A stretch of DNA of 64,000 bases from assembly GCF_019320115.1 (NCBI RefSeq), contig NC_089582.1, forward strand, positions 117,574,657 to 117,638,656, given 5' to 3'. A program made the translations under genes and the position numbers. The notes under the pieces are model-generated. The model did no database searches, was not told where the DNA came from, and worked only from the letters and a program-made list of their open reading frames with translations. Below, in pieces: positions 45,002 to 57,292 of this stretch (position 1 is the first letter of the stretch; each line of letters begins with the position of its first letter). This DNA is from Miscanthus floridulus (Eukaryota > Streptophyta > Magnoliopsida > Poales > Poaceae).

Positions 45002-48000
45002 TGTGGCAGAACCTCCTAAATTATAGGACCCACATGCACTTGTCACTGTCCAACGACCTCCGACGACTATGCATATGTTCCTAGTAACTTAAGAAGACTG
45101 TCGGGTGTCCCTGTGGAACCCCGAATCATCCACGATTTCCAAGCAGGATCCCATTACAGAGTCATTGTAGTATTACAACAGTTTATTCAAATAGATACAT
45201 CAGAGTAATATAGCGGAAGTCTTACAATAACTTAATTTACAAAACCATAGTTTCAAACCTTATAAACTAAGTTCGATTAATATTCCAAACCGTAGTAGTG
45301 GAGTGGCATTATAACGTAATACAAAACACGCAATTAAACTGCCCTGCCCAAGGGCCACAAATTTACTTATCATCATCGGATCGAACAACCGTCATGCAAC
45401 ACGGCCCAAAACAGACCTGCTCATGAGGCTCACCTGCAACAAGGGTCAACGAACCCTGAGTACAAAAGTACTCAACAAGACTTAACCGATATAAAAATAA
45501 TTGATAGAACTCAGGAATGCAGGCTCAGGGATTCAAGGTATGGCTTTAGCAATAATCAAAGTTCTTTTGCGTAAAAGCTCTTTAACGAAATTCTTTATTT
45601 TAACATGTAAAACTTTATAAGATCATATACAAAGCTGACACGATCCATAATGAGATCATGAAACTTTATAACCAACACCTTCACAGACCATTCTCAAGTT
45701 CTAGTTATTTATTACTACGATGATGAACAGTGAGTTGAGTCTCCATAACCGAGGAGCAACGACGATTTGAACCGATTAAACCCAGCTGGGGATTCCAGAC
45801 CACACGACATATGCAGGTCCCCGACTCACATATATCAACCTACCCTCGGATCCTCTAAAACAAGAATGGGTCCGCGCCACCTGAGAATACAGTACACCTC
45901 AAATCCGGCCACATTCTAGCCACGAGGGTACACGCTATTCCCGCCATCTCTCCACTCCCAGTGCGCGAGTAGCCATTCTCATAATAGAATCGCCAAGTTA
46001 AGGCTTACCGGAGTATGTGGTTAGTACTACAAATTCTCACCTCATGCAATTCAACAACGGTACGGGCCTTAATCGACACAGGCGGAAAGAACCCACTCAC
46101 AAGACATTACCAGGTCTTGTGGCTCACACACACCGAGTCCGCCCGGTCTAGATTTATTACTCCATATTCCCATATCACATGATAACATAAGTAACCAAAG
46201 TTCCATTTAAAACTCACAGGTGACATGTAATCACCCGACCTTTATTTATCTAAGCATGACTAAGCATAACTAGCCATATACGAATTAAAACGATTAACAA
46301 GGTAGATAAGGAAAACAAGGTTGGTCATGCATCAATTAGGTTTTCACTTAACTCCTAATCACTTAATGCAGTATATGAAAGCAAAAGCGAAATCAATTTG
46401 TAAAACACAAGGTAGGGTTTAAATGCATCCGGGGCTTGCCTTCGTTGATGGAAAAGGTTAGTTCCACAGAGAGATTACGGAGTTAGACTTGACAGCATCA
46501 CCATTGATGGATGAACCTTCTCCAACACTTGATCAACGCGAGCACCATTGAATGATGACACTCATCCGAAGATTAGTCAACGCGAACCTTCTCACTCACG
46601 TATGCACTACACGTAAATAAATAATGCATGCTTTAGCATGATGGATTGTATGACATGATGCATGGAGGGGCATTGGTGAAAGCATAAAAGATTAACTAAC
46701 TTGAATACAATTTTCCTTCACGGTACAGTTACAAGTCAAAACTAACTAAACCTTTTTTATAAACCCAACTACTTACTTTAAGTACCAAGAATCATCTTAT
46801 GCTAATGACCCAAGGTCATCACTCAATCAAAATTTCAAATAAAACCTAAGTCATCAAGGTTAACTATTTAACTAACATGTGTCTATTTCAGGACTGGAAA
46901 CAACAGCTTCATGTTTGGATCATAACTAGAGTTATACAAATCCAATAGCCATGCAACAAGACATTCTGGAAAGCTTATGAAATTTTCCACAACTCATCTT
47001 TAATCATCTTAGCATGATTCTCAAGTTAACTAAGTCAATTATACCCATTTACAGAAACTGGTCCCCAAATGACAGAGAGCAGCCATTTCTGAAACCCAAC
47101 TTTAAACAGGAATAACTCACAAACTACTTAGCCAAATACCACCAAATTTTAACAGCAGCTAGATACATGGATTATCTACAACTTTGTTATTAACAAATTT
47201 CCCGAAAAACATCATTATCATGATGTAAGCCAAACAGTCCCAAAAACTGTCCCGAAACGACAATTGCAAGAAAATAATTATTAACTTATGTTGCCAACAC
47301 ATAATTGGGCAAAACCAACTTTACCAACATTTCACACATGACTAAAGAACACCAGAAAGCATGGTGTTCACCTATAAATAAATTTTCTTAAAGCATTTCT
47401 TAATTTATTTAGACATCAAGGTGTATTTATGAACATATACCAAAAATGCACAATAACTTCTACAAAAATTACAGTAGCTCACATATCCTCTCAATAGTCT
47501 ACTGTACAAATTTCATACCATTTGCATAAGTATAGCTGCCTCTATGAAAAAGATAATTTGCTATTGCAAGAAATCATGTGAGAGCAAGATAAACCAAAAA
47601 CTCACTCATACTTCATCCAATACTCATGAAATTTTTACCACACATCAACTATCACATGAGTAGCATGCCACAAAAATTTCACTTCATTTGGAGCCCTAGA
47701 TTTGTAGTTATGGAAAATAACAAATTCAACTAGCATTACAACCTTACTGCATAAATCTATTTTTGCAGCTAAAACTTTAAACTAAAACATGCCATATTAT
47801 AGATCTACTGCATAGACAATTTTACAAGGATTCCAAAAAGTCCTCATTTTCTATTTTACAAATTTCCTATGAATTACTATGAATTTTCAAAGTTCCAGCC
47901 GATTTCAAAGCAAACAGGTCCAAAAGGCACTATTCATGAGTCTACGGTTCACAGAAAAGCCCCTCACAAATCTCGAATTCTAAGACGAAGTCCCTGGTCG

Positions 48001-49388
48001 CGATTTTAAAGAACAGAGGACGCCGGAGAAACTCGATTTCCGGACGGATGATGCTCGCAGGCGGCAAAGGAGAGGTGCTGGAGCAAGCAAGGACCTATGC
48101 ACACCCGTGTGTGGACGAATTGTTGCCGGAGATGGCCGGTGAAGGGCTGCCCACGTGCACCGGTGATCTACAGCGGCGGACATGGCGGCAAGCTGTGTTC
48201 CGACGTGTCCTGTGGACAAGACGAGCAACCGGTTTGCTTGTGAGCATCACGGCACAGAGGTAAGCGCAAAACAAGAGAGAGAAATGAGTGAGAGCAGCCG
48301 GAGTAGGCCGGCCACGGCGGAGGCGAGCTCGACGGCCATGACGGACGGTCGCGAGGAAGAAAACGGCTCGCTGATGACTCCGACGACGTTGGACGGCGGG
48401 AGCGAGTCAAAGTGCTGCGCATGGATGTGGCGAAGCTTCAGCGCGCTCAATTCGGCCAGAGGATGAGCGGTGGAGGTGGTGTGCGTCGGCAAGAATGGAC
48501 GACGGCGACGGCGAACAGAGGAAAATGAAAAGGAGGAGAACGGCGACGGCACAAGCTATATATGACGGCCAGGAAGCAAGAGGAAACCACGTAGGAGTCC
48601 TCTCCGCGCCAGTGCGACACCGAGGGCGGCCACAGTCGCGCCCAGAAGCTGATCGAAGCACGCCGGCGAGGAGGTGTCGCCCGCGGGTACTGTTCACCGA
48701 AATTACAGAACTGCCACTCGCTTTAAATCCTAAATTACTCCCAAATTTGTATAACAACTCAAAAATCTCCAAAAATAAAAGTTGTTCAAAATCAAAAGTT
48801 CTACAACTTTGCTTTTATAACCAACCCCTAATTCGGTCTACATTTTGAAATGCAAATTTGAATTCAAAAATGGGACATTTAAAGAATCACGCATTTTCAA
48901 ATTACTTCAAATTTCATAAAACAACTTTGAAAACTCCAAAAACCAACTTTGTACAACTCGACAAGCTCTACACTTTTGCTTTTAGGCTCAACCCCAAAAT
49001 GTGCTTAGATTTTGAATTAGGTTTTCCAGGATAAACTTTAAATGCTGGAAATTCGGGTTTTCGGAAATCTAATTAAACACAAATGTTTTAAAATTGATTC
49101 ATCCATACAAGTCAACACATATCATGAAACAAGGTTCACACCAAGCATTGCAACAAAAATTATAAAACTTTTATTAAGGAAGAATTTGACTTGTTTAATA
49201 GATTCCCATATTAAAATTCACAAAGTTTCTTAATCACTATTATTTCATGTAACATATAACACACTTCATAACAACATTTACATGCTATAAATTAAACATG
49301 AAATGCATTCATGAGTTGATACATGATGATTATGCATAATGATGACATGATCACCTTTTAAGTACTTTATAACATCAGGGATGTTACA
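45002..49388 (-). repeat. 3' LTR of the LARD
   Basis: A 4387-bp near copy of 50421-54809. Corresponding TATA box at 48556-48563. It adjoins the polypurine tract at 49389. Confidence 0.93.
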
Positions 49389-49401
49389 ATCCTTCCCCCT
49401 T
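49389..49401 (-). other. Polypurine tract of the LARD
   Basis: The minus strand AAGGGGGAAGGAT directly precedes the 3' LTR start TGTAACATCCC. Confidence 0.85.
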
Positions 49402-50405
49402 AAAGAAATCTCGTCCCGAGATTTACAAAGTGCGAAAAGCGTTGGGTTGAGTAGTGGAAAAGGAAAGGTGTCAAACATATTAACTTGCAAATTGTTCACA
49501 AAACAACAAAGGTTGGTTGTGAGATTACAAATGAGATCAAAAGACAGTTGGAAGGGACAAAGGATTTAGTAACTTCAATGGAATGATGGAACATGAATTC
49601 CAAATGAGAGTTCCAAGATGAGTGAATCACATTAATTGTGGAGCTATAATGGATCATGACCGCAGACCTCGATACCAGCGAGCGCCCAGCAGTATTTCCT
49701 TATGGCTGCAGTCCACAGGAGACCCTAGGTTTCGACGCGGCACCGTAAATCATGGATCATGGCACCACCATAGGGCACAACTAAAGTAACTCACAAGTAA
49801 CACTTGTCAAGCTAGCAAGATCAAGGAACTAGCATGTGTTGCATGAGGATAGACCAAGACATGACACATGCATAGGTTTGAAAAGTCAAGGATTAGTCCC
49901 AAGTTTCAACATTGAGTAGATGGAGAAAATTAAAGTGCATCAAGGAATTCCCAAAGATGTGGAACTTATGAGCAAGGACAATCAAAGAGTGGTTTACCAG
50001 CAAAGATTGGTACATGACCAAATTCGTTGGGACAAAAATAGCTATAACAAGTAATAGCCATTCCCTGAATGGAAGGAGGAAGTTTTAAACATCATTATAT
50101 TTCAACTTCATATGAATGATTATAACTGGAATATGTGCAGTGTTGCATTAATGACATGATGCATGAACGATTCTTATGTTACTAAACATCAAAGCTCCTA
50201 AGGTACATAAACAATAGTTCTTATTATATAGGGCATATTAAGATTACTACTCCACCACACAAAGCCTTTTTAATCAAATAAGGAGTGGCGAGAATGAATA
50301 AGATAAGTCGGAAGCAATTTGGACCAAATTAACAGGTTAAATTTGTTTGTCCCAAATCGTTTTGAAGTTTTTGTAAAACAATACCACAAAAACTTTGTAA
50401 TGATC

Positions 50406-50417
50406 GCTCTGATACCA
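50406..50417 (-). other. Primer-binding site of the LARD (initiator tRNA-Met type)
   Basis: The minus strand TGGTATCAGAGC lies three bases after the LTR end. This is the standard complement of the initiator tRNA-Met 3' end. Confidence 0.9.
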
Positions 50418-50420
50418 TTC

Positions 50421-53400
50421 TGTGGCAGAACCTCCTAAATTATAGGACCCACATGCACTTGTCACTGTCCAACGACCTCTGACGACTATGCATATGTTCC
50501 TAGTAACTTAAGAAGACTGTCGGGTGTCCCCGTGGAACCCCGAATCATCCACGATTTCCGAGCAGGATCCCATTACAGAGTCATTGTAGTATTACAACAG
50601 TTTATTCAAATAGATACATCAGAGTAATATAGCGGAAGTCTTACAATAACTTAATTTACAAAACCGTAGTTTCAAACCTTATAAACTAAGTTCGATTAAT
50701 ATTCCAAACTGTAGTAGTGGAGTGGCATTATAACGTAATACAAAACACGCAATTAAACTGCCCTGCCCAAGGGCCACAAATTTACTTATCATCATCGGAT
50801 CGAACAACCGTCATGCAACACGGCCCAAAACAGACCTGCTCATGAGGCTCACCTACAACAAGGGTCAACGAACCCTGAGTACAAAAGTACTCAACAAGAC
50901 TTAACCGATATAAAAATAATTGATAGAACTCAGGAATGCAGGCTCAGGGATTCAAAGTATGGCTTTAGCAATAATCAAAGTTCTTTTGCGTAAAAGCTCT
51001 TTAACGAAATTCTTTATTTTAACATGTAAAACTTTATAAGATCATATACAAAGCTGACACGATCCGTAATGAGATCATGAAACTTCATAACCAACACCTT
51101 CATAGACCATTCTCAAGTTCTAGTTATTTATTACTACGATGATGAACAGTGAGTTGAGTCTCCATAACCGAGGAGCAACGACGATTCGAACCGATTAAAC
51201 CCAGCTGGGGATTCCAGACCACACGACATATGCAGGTCCCCGACTCACATATATCAACCTACCCTCGGATCCTCTAAAACAAGAATGGGTCCGCGCCACC
51301 CGAGAATACAGTACACCTCAAATCCGGCCACATTCCAGCCACGAGGGTACACGCTATTCCCGCCATCTCTCCACTCCCAGTGCACGAGTAGCCATTCTCA
51401 TAATAGAATCGCCAAGTTAAGGCTTACCGGAGTATGTGGTTAGTACTACAAATTCTCACCTCATGCAATTCAACAACGGTACGGGCCTTAATCGACACAG
51501 GCGGAAAGAACCCACTCACAAGACATTACCAGGTCTTGTGGCTCACACACACCGAGTCCGCCCGGTCTAGATTTATTACTCCATATTCCCATATCACATG
51601 ATAACATAAGTAACCAAAGTTCCATTTAAAACTCGTAGGTGACATGTAATCACCCGACCTTTATTTATCTAAGCACGACTAAGCATAACTAGCCATATAC
51701 GAATTAAAATGATTAACAAGGTAGATAAGAAAAACAAGGTTGGTCATGCATCAATTAGGTTTTCACTTAACTCCTAATCACTTAATGCAGTATATGAAAG
51801 CAAAAGCGAAATCAATTTGTAAAACACAAGGTAGGGTTTAAATGCATCCGAGGCTTGCCTTCGTTGACGGAAAAGGCTAGTTCCACAGAGAGATTACGGA
51901 GTTAGACTTGATAGCATCACCATTGATGGATGAACCTTCTCCAACACTTGATCAACGCGAGCACCATTGAATGATGACACTCATCCGAAGATTAGTCAAC
52001 GCGAACCTTCTCACTCACGTATGCACTACACGTAAATAAATAATGCATGCTTTAGCATGATGGATTGTATGACATGATGCATGGAGGGGCATTGGTGAAA
52101 GCATAAAAGATTAACTAACTTGAATACAACTTTCCTTCACGGTACAGTTACAAGTCAAAACTAACTAAACCTTTTTTATAAACCCAACTACTTACTTTAA
52201 GTACCAAGAATCATCTTATGCTAATGACCCAAGGTCATCACTCAATCAAAATTTCAAACAAAACCTAAGTCATCAAGGTTTACTATTTAACTAACATGTG
52301 TCTATTTCAGGACTGGAAACAACAGCTTCATGTTTGGATCATAACTAGAGTTATACAAATCCAATAGCCATGCAACAAGACATTCTGGAAAGCTTATGAA
52401 ATTTTCCACAACTCATCTTTAATCATCTTAGCATGATTCTCAAGTTAACTAAGTCAATTATACCCATTTACAGAAACTGGTCCCCAAATGACAGAGAGCA
52501 GCCATTTCTAAAACCCAACTTTAAACAGGCATAACTCACAAACTACTTAGCCAAATACCACCAAATTTTAACAGCAGCTAGATACATGGATTATCTACAA
52601 CTTTGTTATTAACAAGTTTCCCGAAAAACATCATTATCATGATGTAAGCCAAACAGTCCCAAAAACTATCCCGAAACGACAATTGCAAGAAAATAATTAT
52701 TAACTTATGTTGCCAACACATAATTGGGCAAAACCAACTTTACCAACATTTCACACATGACTAAATAACACCAGAAAGCATGGTGTTCACCTATAAATAA
52801 ATTTTCTTAAAGCATTTCTTAATTTATTTAGACATCAAGGTGTATTTATGAACATATACCAAAAATGCACAATAACTTCTACAAAAATTACAGTAGCTCA
52901 CATATCCTCTCAATAGTCTACTGTACAATTTTCATACCATTTGCATAAGTATAGCTGCCTCTATGAAAAAGATAATTTGCTATTGCAAGAAATCATGTGA
53001 GAGCAAGATAAACCAAAAACTCACTCATACTTCATCCAATACTCATGAAATTTTTACCACACATCAACTATCACATGAGTAGCATGCCACAAAAATTTCA
53101 CTTCATTTGGAGCCCTAGATTTGTAGTTATGGAAAATAACAAATTCAACTAGCATTACAACCTTACTGCATAAATCTATTTTTGCAGCTAAAACTTTAAA
53201 CTAAAACATGCCATATTATAGATCTACGGCATAGACAATTTTACAAGGATTCCAAAAAGTCCTTATTTTCTATTTTACGAATTTCCTATGAATTACTATG
53301 AATTTTCAAAGTTCCAGCCGATTTCAAAGCAAACAGGTCCAAAAGGCACTATTCATATGAGTCTGCGGTTCACAGAAAAGCCCCTCACAAATCTCGAATT

Positions 53401-54809
53401 CTAAGACGAAGTCCCTGGTCGCGATTTTAAAGAATAGAGGACGCCGGAGAAACTCGATTTCCGGACGGATGATGCTCGCAGGCGGCAAAGGAGAGGTGCT
53501 GGAGCAAGCAAGGACCTGTGCACACCCGTGTGTGGACGAATTGTTGCCGGAGATGGCCGGTGAAGGGCTGCCCACGTGCACCGGTGATCTACAGCGGCGG
53601 ACATGGCGGCAAGCTGTGTTCCGACGTGTCCTGTGGACAAGACGAGCAACCGGTTTGCTTGTGAGCATCACGGCACAGAGGTAAGCGCAAAACAAGAGAG
53701 AGAAATGAGTGAGAGCAGCCGGAGTAGGCCGGCCACGGCGGAGGCGAGCTCGACGGCCATGACGGACGGCCGCGAGGAAGAAAACGGCTCGCTGATGACT
53801 CCGACGACGTTGGACGGCGGGAGCGAGTCAAAGTGCTGCGCATGGATGTGGCGAAGCTTCAGCGCGCTCAATTCGGCCAGAGGATGAGCGGTGGAGGTGG
53901 TGTGCGTCGGCAAGAATGGACGACGGCGACGGCGAATAGAGGAAAATGAAAAGGAGGAGAACGGCAACGGCACAAGCTATATATGACGGCCAGGAAGCAA
54001 GAGGAAACCACGTAGGAGTCCTCTCCGCGCCAGCGCGACACCGAGGGCGGCCACAGTCGCGCCCAGAAGCTGATCGAAGCACGCCGGCGAGGAGGTGTCG
54101 CCCGCGGGTACTGTTCACCGAAATTACAAAACTGCCACTCGCTTTAAATCCCAAATTACTCCCAAATTTGTATAACAACTCAAAAATCTCCAAAAATAAA
54201 AGTTGTTCAAAATCAAAAGTTCTACAACTTTGCTTTTATAACCAACCCCTAATTCGGTCTACATTTTGAAATGCAAATTTGAATTCAAAAATGGGACATT
54301 TAAAGAATCACGCATTTTCAAATTACTTCAAATTTCATAAAACAACTTTGAAAACTCCAAAAACCAACTTTGTACAACTCGACAAGCTCTACACTTTTGC
54401 TTTTAGGCTCAACCCCAAAATGTGCTTAGATTTTGAATTAGGTTTTCCAGGGTAAACTTTAAATGCTGGAAATTCGGGTTTTCGGAAATCTAATTATACA
54501 CAAATGTTTTGAAATTGATTCATCCATACAAGTCAACACATATCATAAAACAAGGTTCACACCAAGCATTGCAACAAAAATTATAAAACTTTTATTAAGG
54601 AAGAATTTGACTTGTTTAATAGATTCCCATATTAAAATTCACAAAGTTTCTTAATCACTATTATTTCATGTAACATATAACACACTTCATAACAACATTT
54701 ACATGCTATAAATTAAACATGAAATGCATTCATGAGTTGATACATGATGATTATGCATAATGATGACATGATCACCTTTTAAGTACTTTATAACATCAGG
54801 GATGTTACA
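50421..54809 (-). repeat. 5' LTR of the LARD
   Basis: A 4389-bp LTR. TATA box TATATAG on the minus strand at 53978-53985, next to a GC-rich 700-bp block (53400-54120). It ends ...CCACA at 50421, next to the PBS. Confidence 0.93.
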
Positions 54810-55698
54810 ACCCTCCAGCGGTGGAAGGCGGCCACGACCACAGCCGTGGTAAGGCTGCGGTCCCACAGCCTCTATAGCCCCTCTAGGAGCGGCTGCAGCT
54901 TGGGCTGATCCTCCCTCAGGACGCCGTACTTCCACCTCTCTGGGCAGCTCCCCACAATCCACCTAGTATAGGGGGAAGTTCGACATCGTCGTTGCGGAGA
55001 TAGAACCAGCTCGTGTACCATCGACGATTGGATGATGTGAGCTGGGCCAGGATGTAGAGGTGCTGGCAGTCCTGGCGCACTTAGAGAGTGCAGCCACCGG
55101 CCCTCACCGCCTTCCTCGTGCCCGACGTGCCCGTCGGCTTGGTGGTATGCCCCGCCCAGAAGAGATGGAGCCACAACTCTCAATGGGGAGCAATCCCCAA
55201 ATACCCCTCGCAGACAACAACGAAGATGGCTGCCTGTGCGATGGAATTGGGGTTGAAGTTGTGGAGCTCCATGCCATAGTAGTGCGGGTGCGCCCACATG
55301 AACCAGTCCACCAGAACGCCAAGGCCACGCTCATGAAAGGACATGAAGCTCATGACATAACCGTCGCGAGGCCTCGGCTCCAGCTCGCCCGACGGAGCGA
55401 TCCACTCCGGCCTATTAGGGTCAGTCACTAGACGAAGGAGTCCACCGTCGATGAGTGACTGAAGCATCTCCATAATGATGTCAGATGGATCCCAAGGGTC
55501 CACCTCGATGACAACGATGTCGTCGACCATGAGTACGGTGGAGGGTTCGAATGCGGCGGTGAGTCTGTCTCTCTATCTCTCTCTCTCTGGCTCGCCCTTC
55601 TCCCTTCTTCTTCCCGGTGCTCGCTGCTCTAGCGATGGCTCAATGGGGGCAGAGCTAACGTAGGCAAGGTAAGGTGGGGAGGGGCGAGGCTCGTTGTG

Positions 55699-55705
55699 TA
55701 TTTAT
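55699..55705 (-). promoter_or_regulatory. TATA-like box for the antisense ORF
   Basis: ATAAATA on the minus strand (context GCATAAATACAC), about 170 bp upstream of the ATG at 55530, with a pyrimidine-rich leader (cttctccc, ctctctctct on the opposite strand) between. Confidence 0.4.
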
Positions 55706-55833
55706 GCAGGGTAAAGGCGAAACGGACGGGCGATGAAATCGGGGAAGTTTCCCCCAGATCCGGTGCGGTTAACCCTAATCCGATTTTACAGCCCACGTGC
55801 CCACCTTTTCCTCATTAATTGCGGGAACAGCTA

Positions 55834-57114
55834 TGTCGGTGTTTTGGACTGGGGGATCCTCAACCAACTAGTGAATTTGTGCTGCATGTTCCCAATCCCG
55901 GATGGTGATGCAAAGAGACACAAGGCTTATACTGGTTCAGGCAATCGGTGCCCTATGTCCAGTCTGAGAGATCGATCTTGTATTCCTTGCACCGAAGTGC
56001 TTGTAGTAGGGGGTTACAAGCTAGGTGAGAGAGGGAGCTAATCCTAGGTCTCAGCAGGGAGTGATGTGGGCTACTTGAGACGTTGCTCTTAGGTGGCCGG
56101 GAAGTGTGCGTGTTACAGGGTGTTGTTCTCGGTCAGTCCCCCCTCAAATGGCCCAAGTCCTTTCCTTTTATAGTTGAAGGGAGGACAAGGGCAGTACATG
56201 TGCTCACTATACAACGTCATGTGAATAGAGGCGGCGTGTCCGAGCCCTGTAGCCTATTTCGGTGGCGGTGTGGTCGTCCTTGGAGCGTTGGGGCGACGTG
56301 CTGATCACGTCCGATCCTGTGCATCATGGGAGCTCTAGGGCTACCTCAGAGTGGGTGCGGCGGTCAGTGTGTGGGTCGCTGTGGACCGACTGCGCGTGCG
56401 GCCGAGGCTCAGTTGATGCCGAGGCTGAACCATGGTGGGGGGTCTCGACAGACGTGAATCCCGAGATAGCCGAGACCCTGGCATAGAGTGCTGAGGCCTA
56501 AGGGGAGCGGTCGACCTGGTACACTGGTTCGGGGGTGATGACAATCCGAGCCAGTTCTCCCATGCTGCATTGTCTTCGGGGCGGGAGTTACGGGGCACAG
56601 TGTAGTGCGAGCGCTGATCATGGGTACAGTGCCGGAACATAGTGGCCAGTAATCCCCGCCATGCCCTGTCTCAGCTGGTATGGCGCTGATGCGACTTCTT
56701 GTCCCATCGGCCTCTCTGTGGTGTCAAGCCATCGTTCGGCCGAGATTGCGGGAGTGGTTGACGCATTAATGGGACACGACATGCTATCGGGAAGACCGGT
56801 TGAGGTAGGAGCGACGAGTTGTTATCAAGCCAGCCTCAAGCGATACGGAGGATAGCAGTCTCATCCGAGGCTATACGCACGGGGCCTCGGGCGAGTCGAA
56901 GATTGGGCTCCTTGCCGAGGCCTCCCGTGAGAGGCCTCACGTGAGGCGGAGATTGCGTCAGGGCACCGAGACCTCCCGTGCGAGGCCTTGGGTGAGGCAG
57001 AGAGCTGGTGGGCTTGGATGAGGCTGGTGATGAGCCCATGGCTTACCCTCTAGCTTTGTTGTTGATGGGATTTAAGTGACCCTTTTGGTGTACCCCGTTT
57101 TATGGTACCCGACA
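55834..57114 (-). repeat. Inverted solo LTR of the Tat family
   Basis: A 1281-bp LTR in reverse orientation to the host element: the minus strand starts TGTCGGGTACCATAAAACGG (57114) and ends CACCGACA (55834). Flanks AGCTA (55829-55833) and AGTTA (57115-57119) are a target duplication with one C/T difference. It matches the host element's own LTRs along its length, and an inverted TATAAAAG is at 56165-56172. There is no internal domain, so it is a solo LTR left by recombination of a full element. Confidence 0.9.
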
Positions 57115-57119
57115 AGTTA

Positions 57120-57292
57120 TGTCCCATCCGCTGACACCATGTCATGCCCGACCACAGTAGCAGCAGGCGTCGTTCTATCTCCCTAGAAAATTGCCTCAAA
57201 AGGTGCGCCAGCCATTGTCGAGCCGACGGGGGAGACGCTCCCCCCACCCTATTCCTTTTAGACAAAGGAACTGGGCGCCGAGCCTATTATAG
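57120..57292. other. Short spacer in the Tat 3' region
   Basis: Non-coding DNA between the inverted solo LTR and the tandem repeats. Nothing recognised. Confidence 0.4.

Larger units (their letters stand above)
49389..50420 (-). other. Internal domain of the LARD, non-coding
   Basis: 1032 bp with no gag or pol motif in any frame. It may hold packaging and dimerisation signals, since these are what a non-autonomous element must keep. Confidence 0.8.
45002..54809 (-). mobile_element. LARD (large retrotransposon derivative), intact, nested in the Tat antisense ORF
   Basis: Minus-strand element with two LTRs (45002-49388, 4387 bp; 50421-54809, 4389 bp) around only 1032 bp of non-coding interior. 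Target duplication ACCCT at 44997-45001 and 54810-54814. LTR ends are TGTAACATCCC...GTTCTGCCACA. A tRNA-iMet-type PBS and a polypurine tract are in place. Over the first 1.5 kb the LTRs differ at about 1.5% of positions by eye, almost all transitions. With no gag-pol it would depend on a partner; TGTAACATCCC plus an iMet PBS suggests a Tekay/Del-type chromovirus parent (inference). Confidence 0.93.
41817..55530 (-). pseudogene. Antisense ORF of the Tat element, split by the LARD
   Basis: Opposite strand to gag-pol. N-terminal part at 54815-55530: MVDDIVVIEVDPWDPSD, then FMSFHERGLGVLVDWFMWAH and HNFNPNSIAQAAIFVVVCEG, the pattern of the 'putative gypsy type transposon' (Transposase_28-like) domain. 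After the LARD the frame resumes at 44996 (VLPLMARRRCLFEMRLDEP) and runs through Pro/Ala-rich and coiled-coil-like segments (43508-43987; 42436-42864 EEELTHVADDRDAFRSQ; 41817-42215 acidic). LARD length plus one target copy (9813 bp) is divisible by 3, so the frame is unbroken by the insertion itself; other frameshifts and stops have killed it. Function is unknown; similar antisense ORFs occur in Grande-like elements. Confidence 0.7.

Noticed and set aside
48247..48772. Minus-strand frames of 101 and 121 residues present in both LARD LTRs
   Set aside because: They are shared only because the LTRs are near-identical. They overlap the TATA box, match no family I know, and arise from a GC-rich block.
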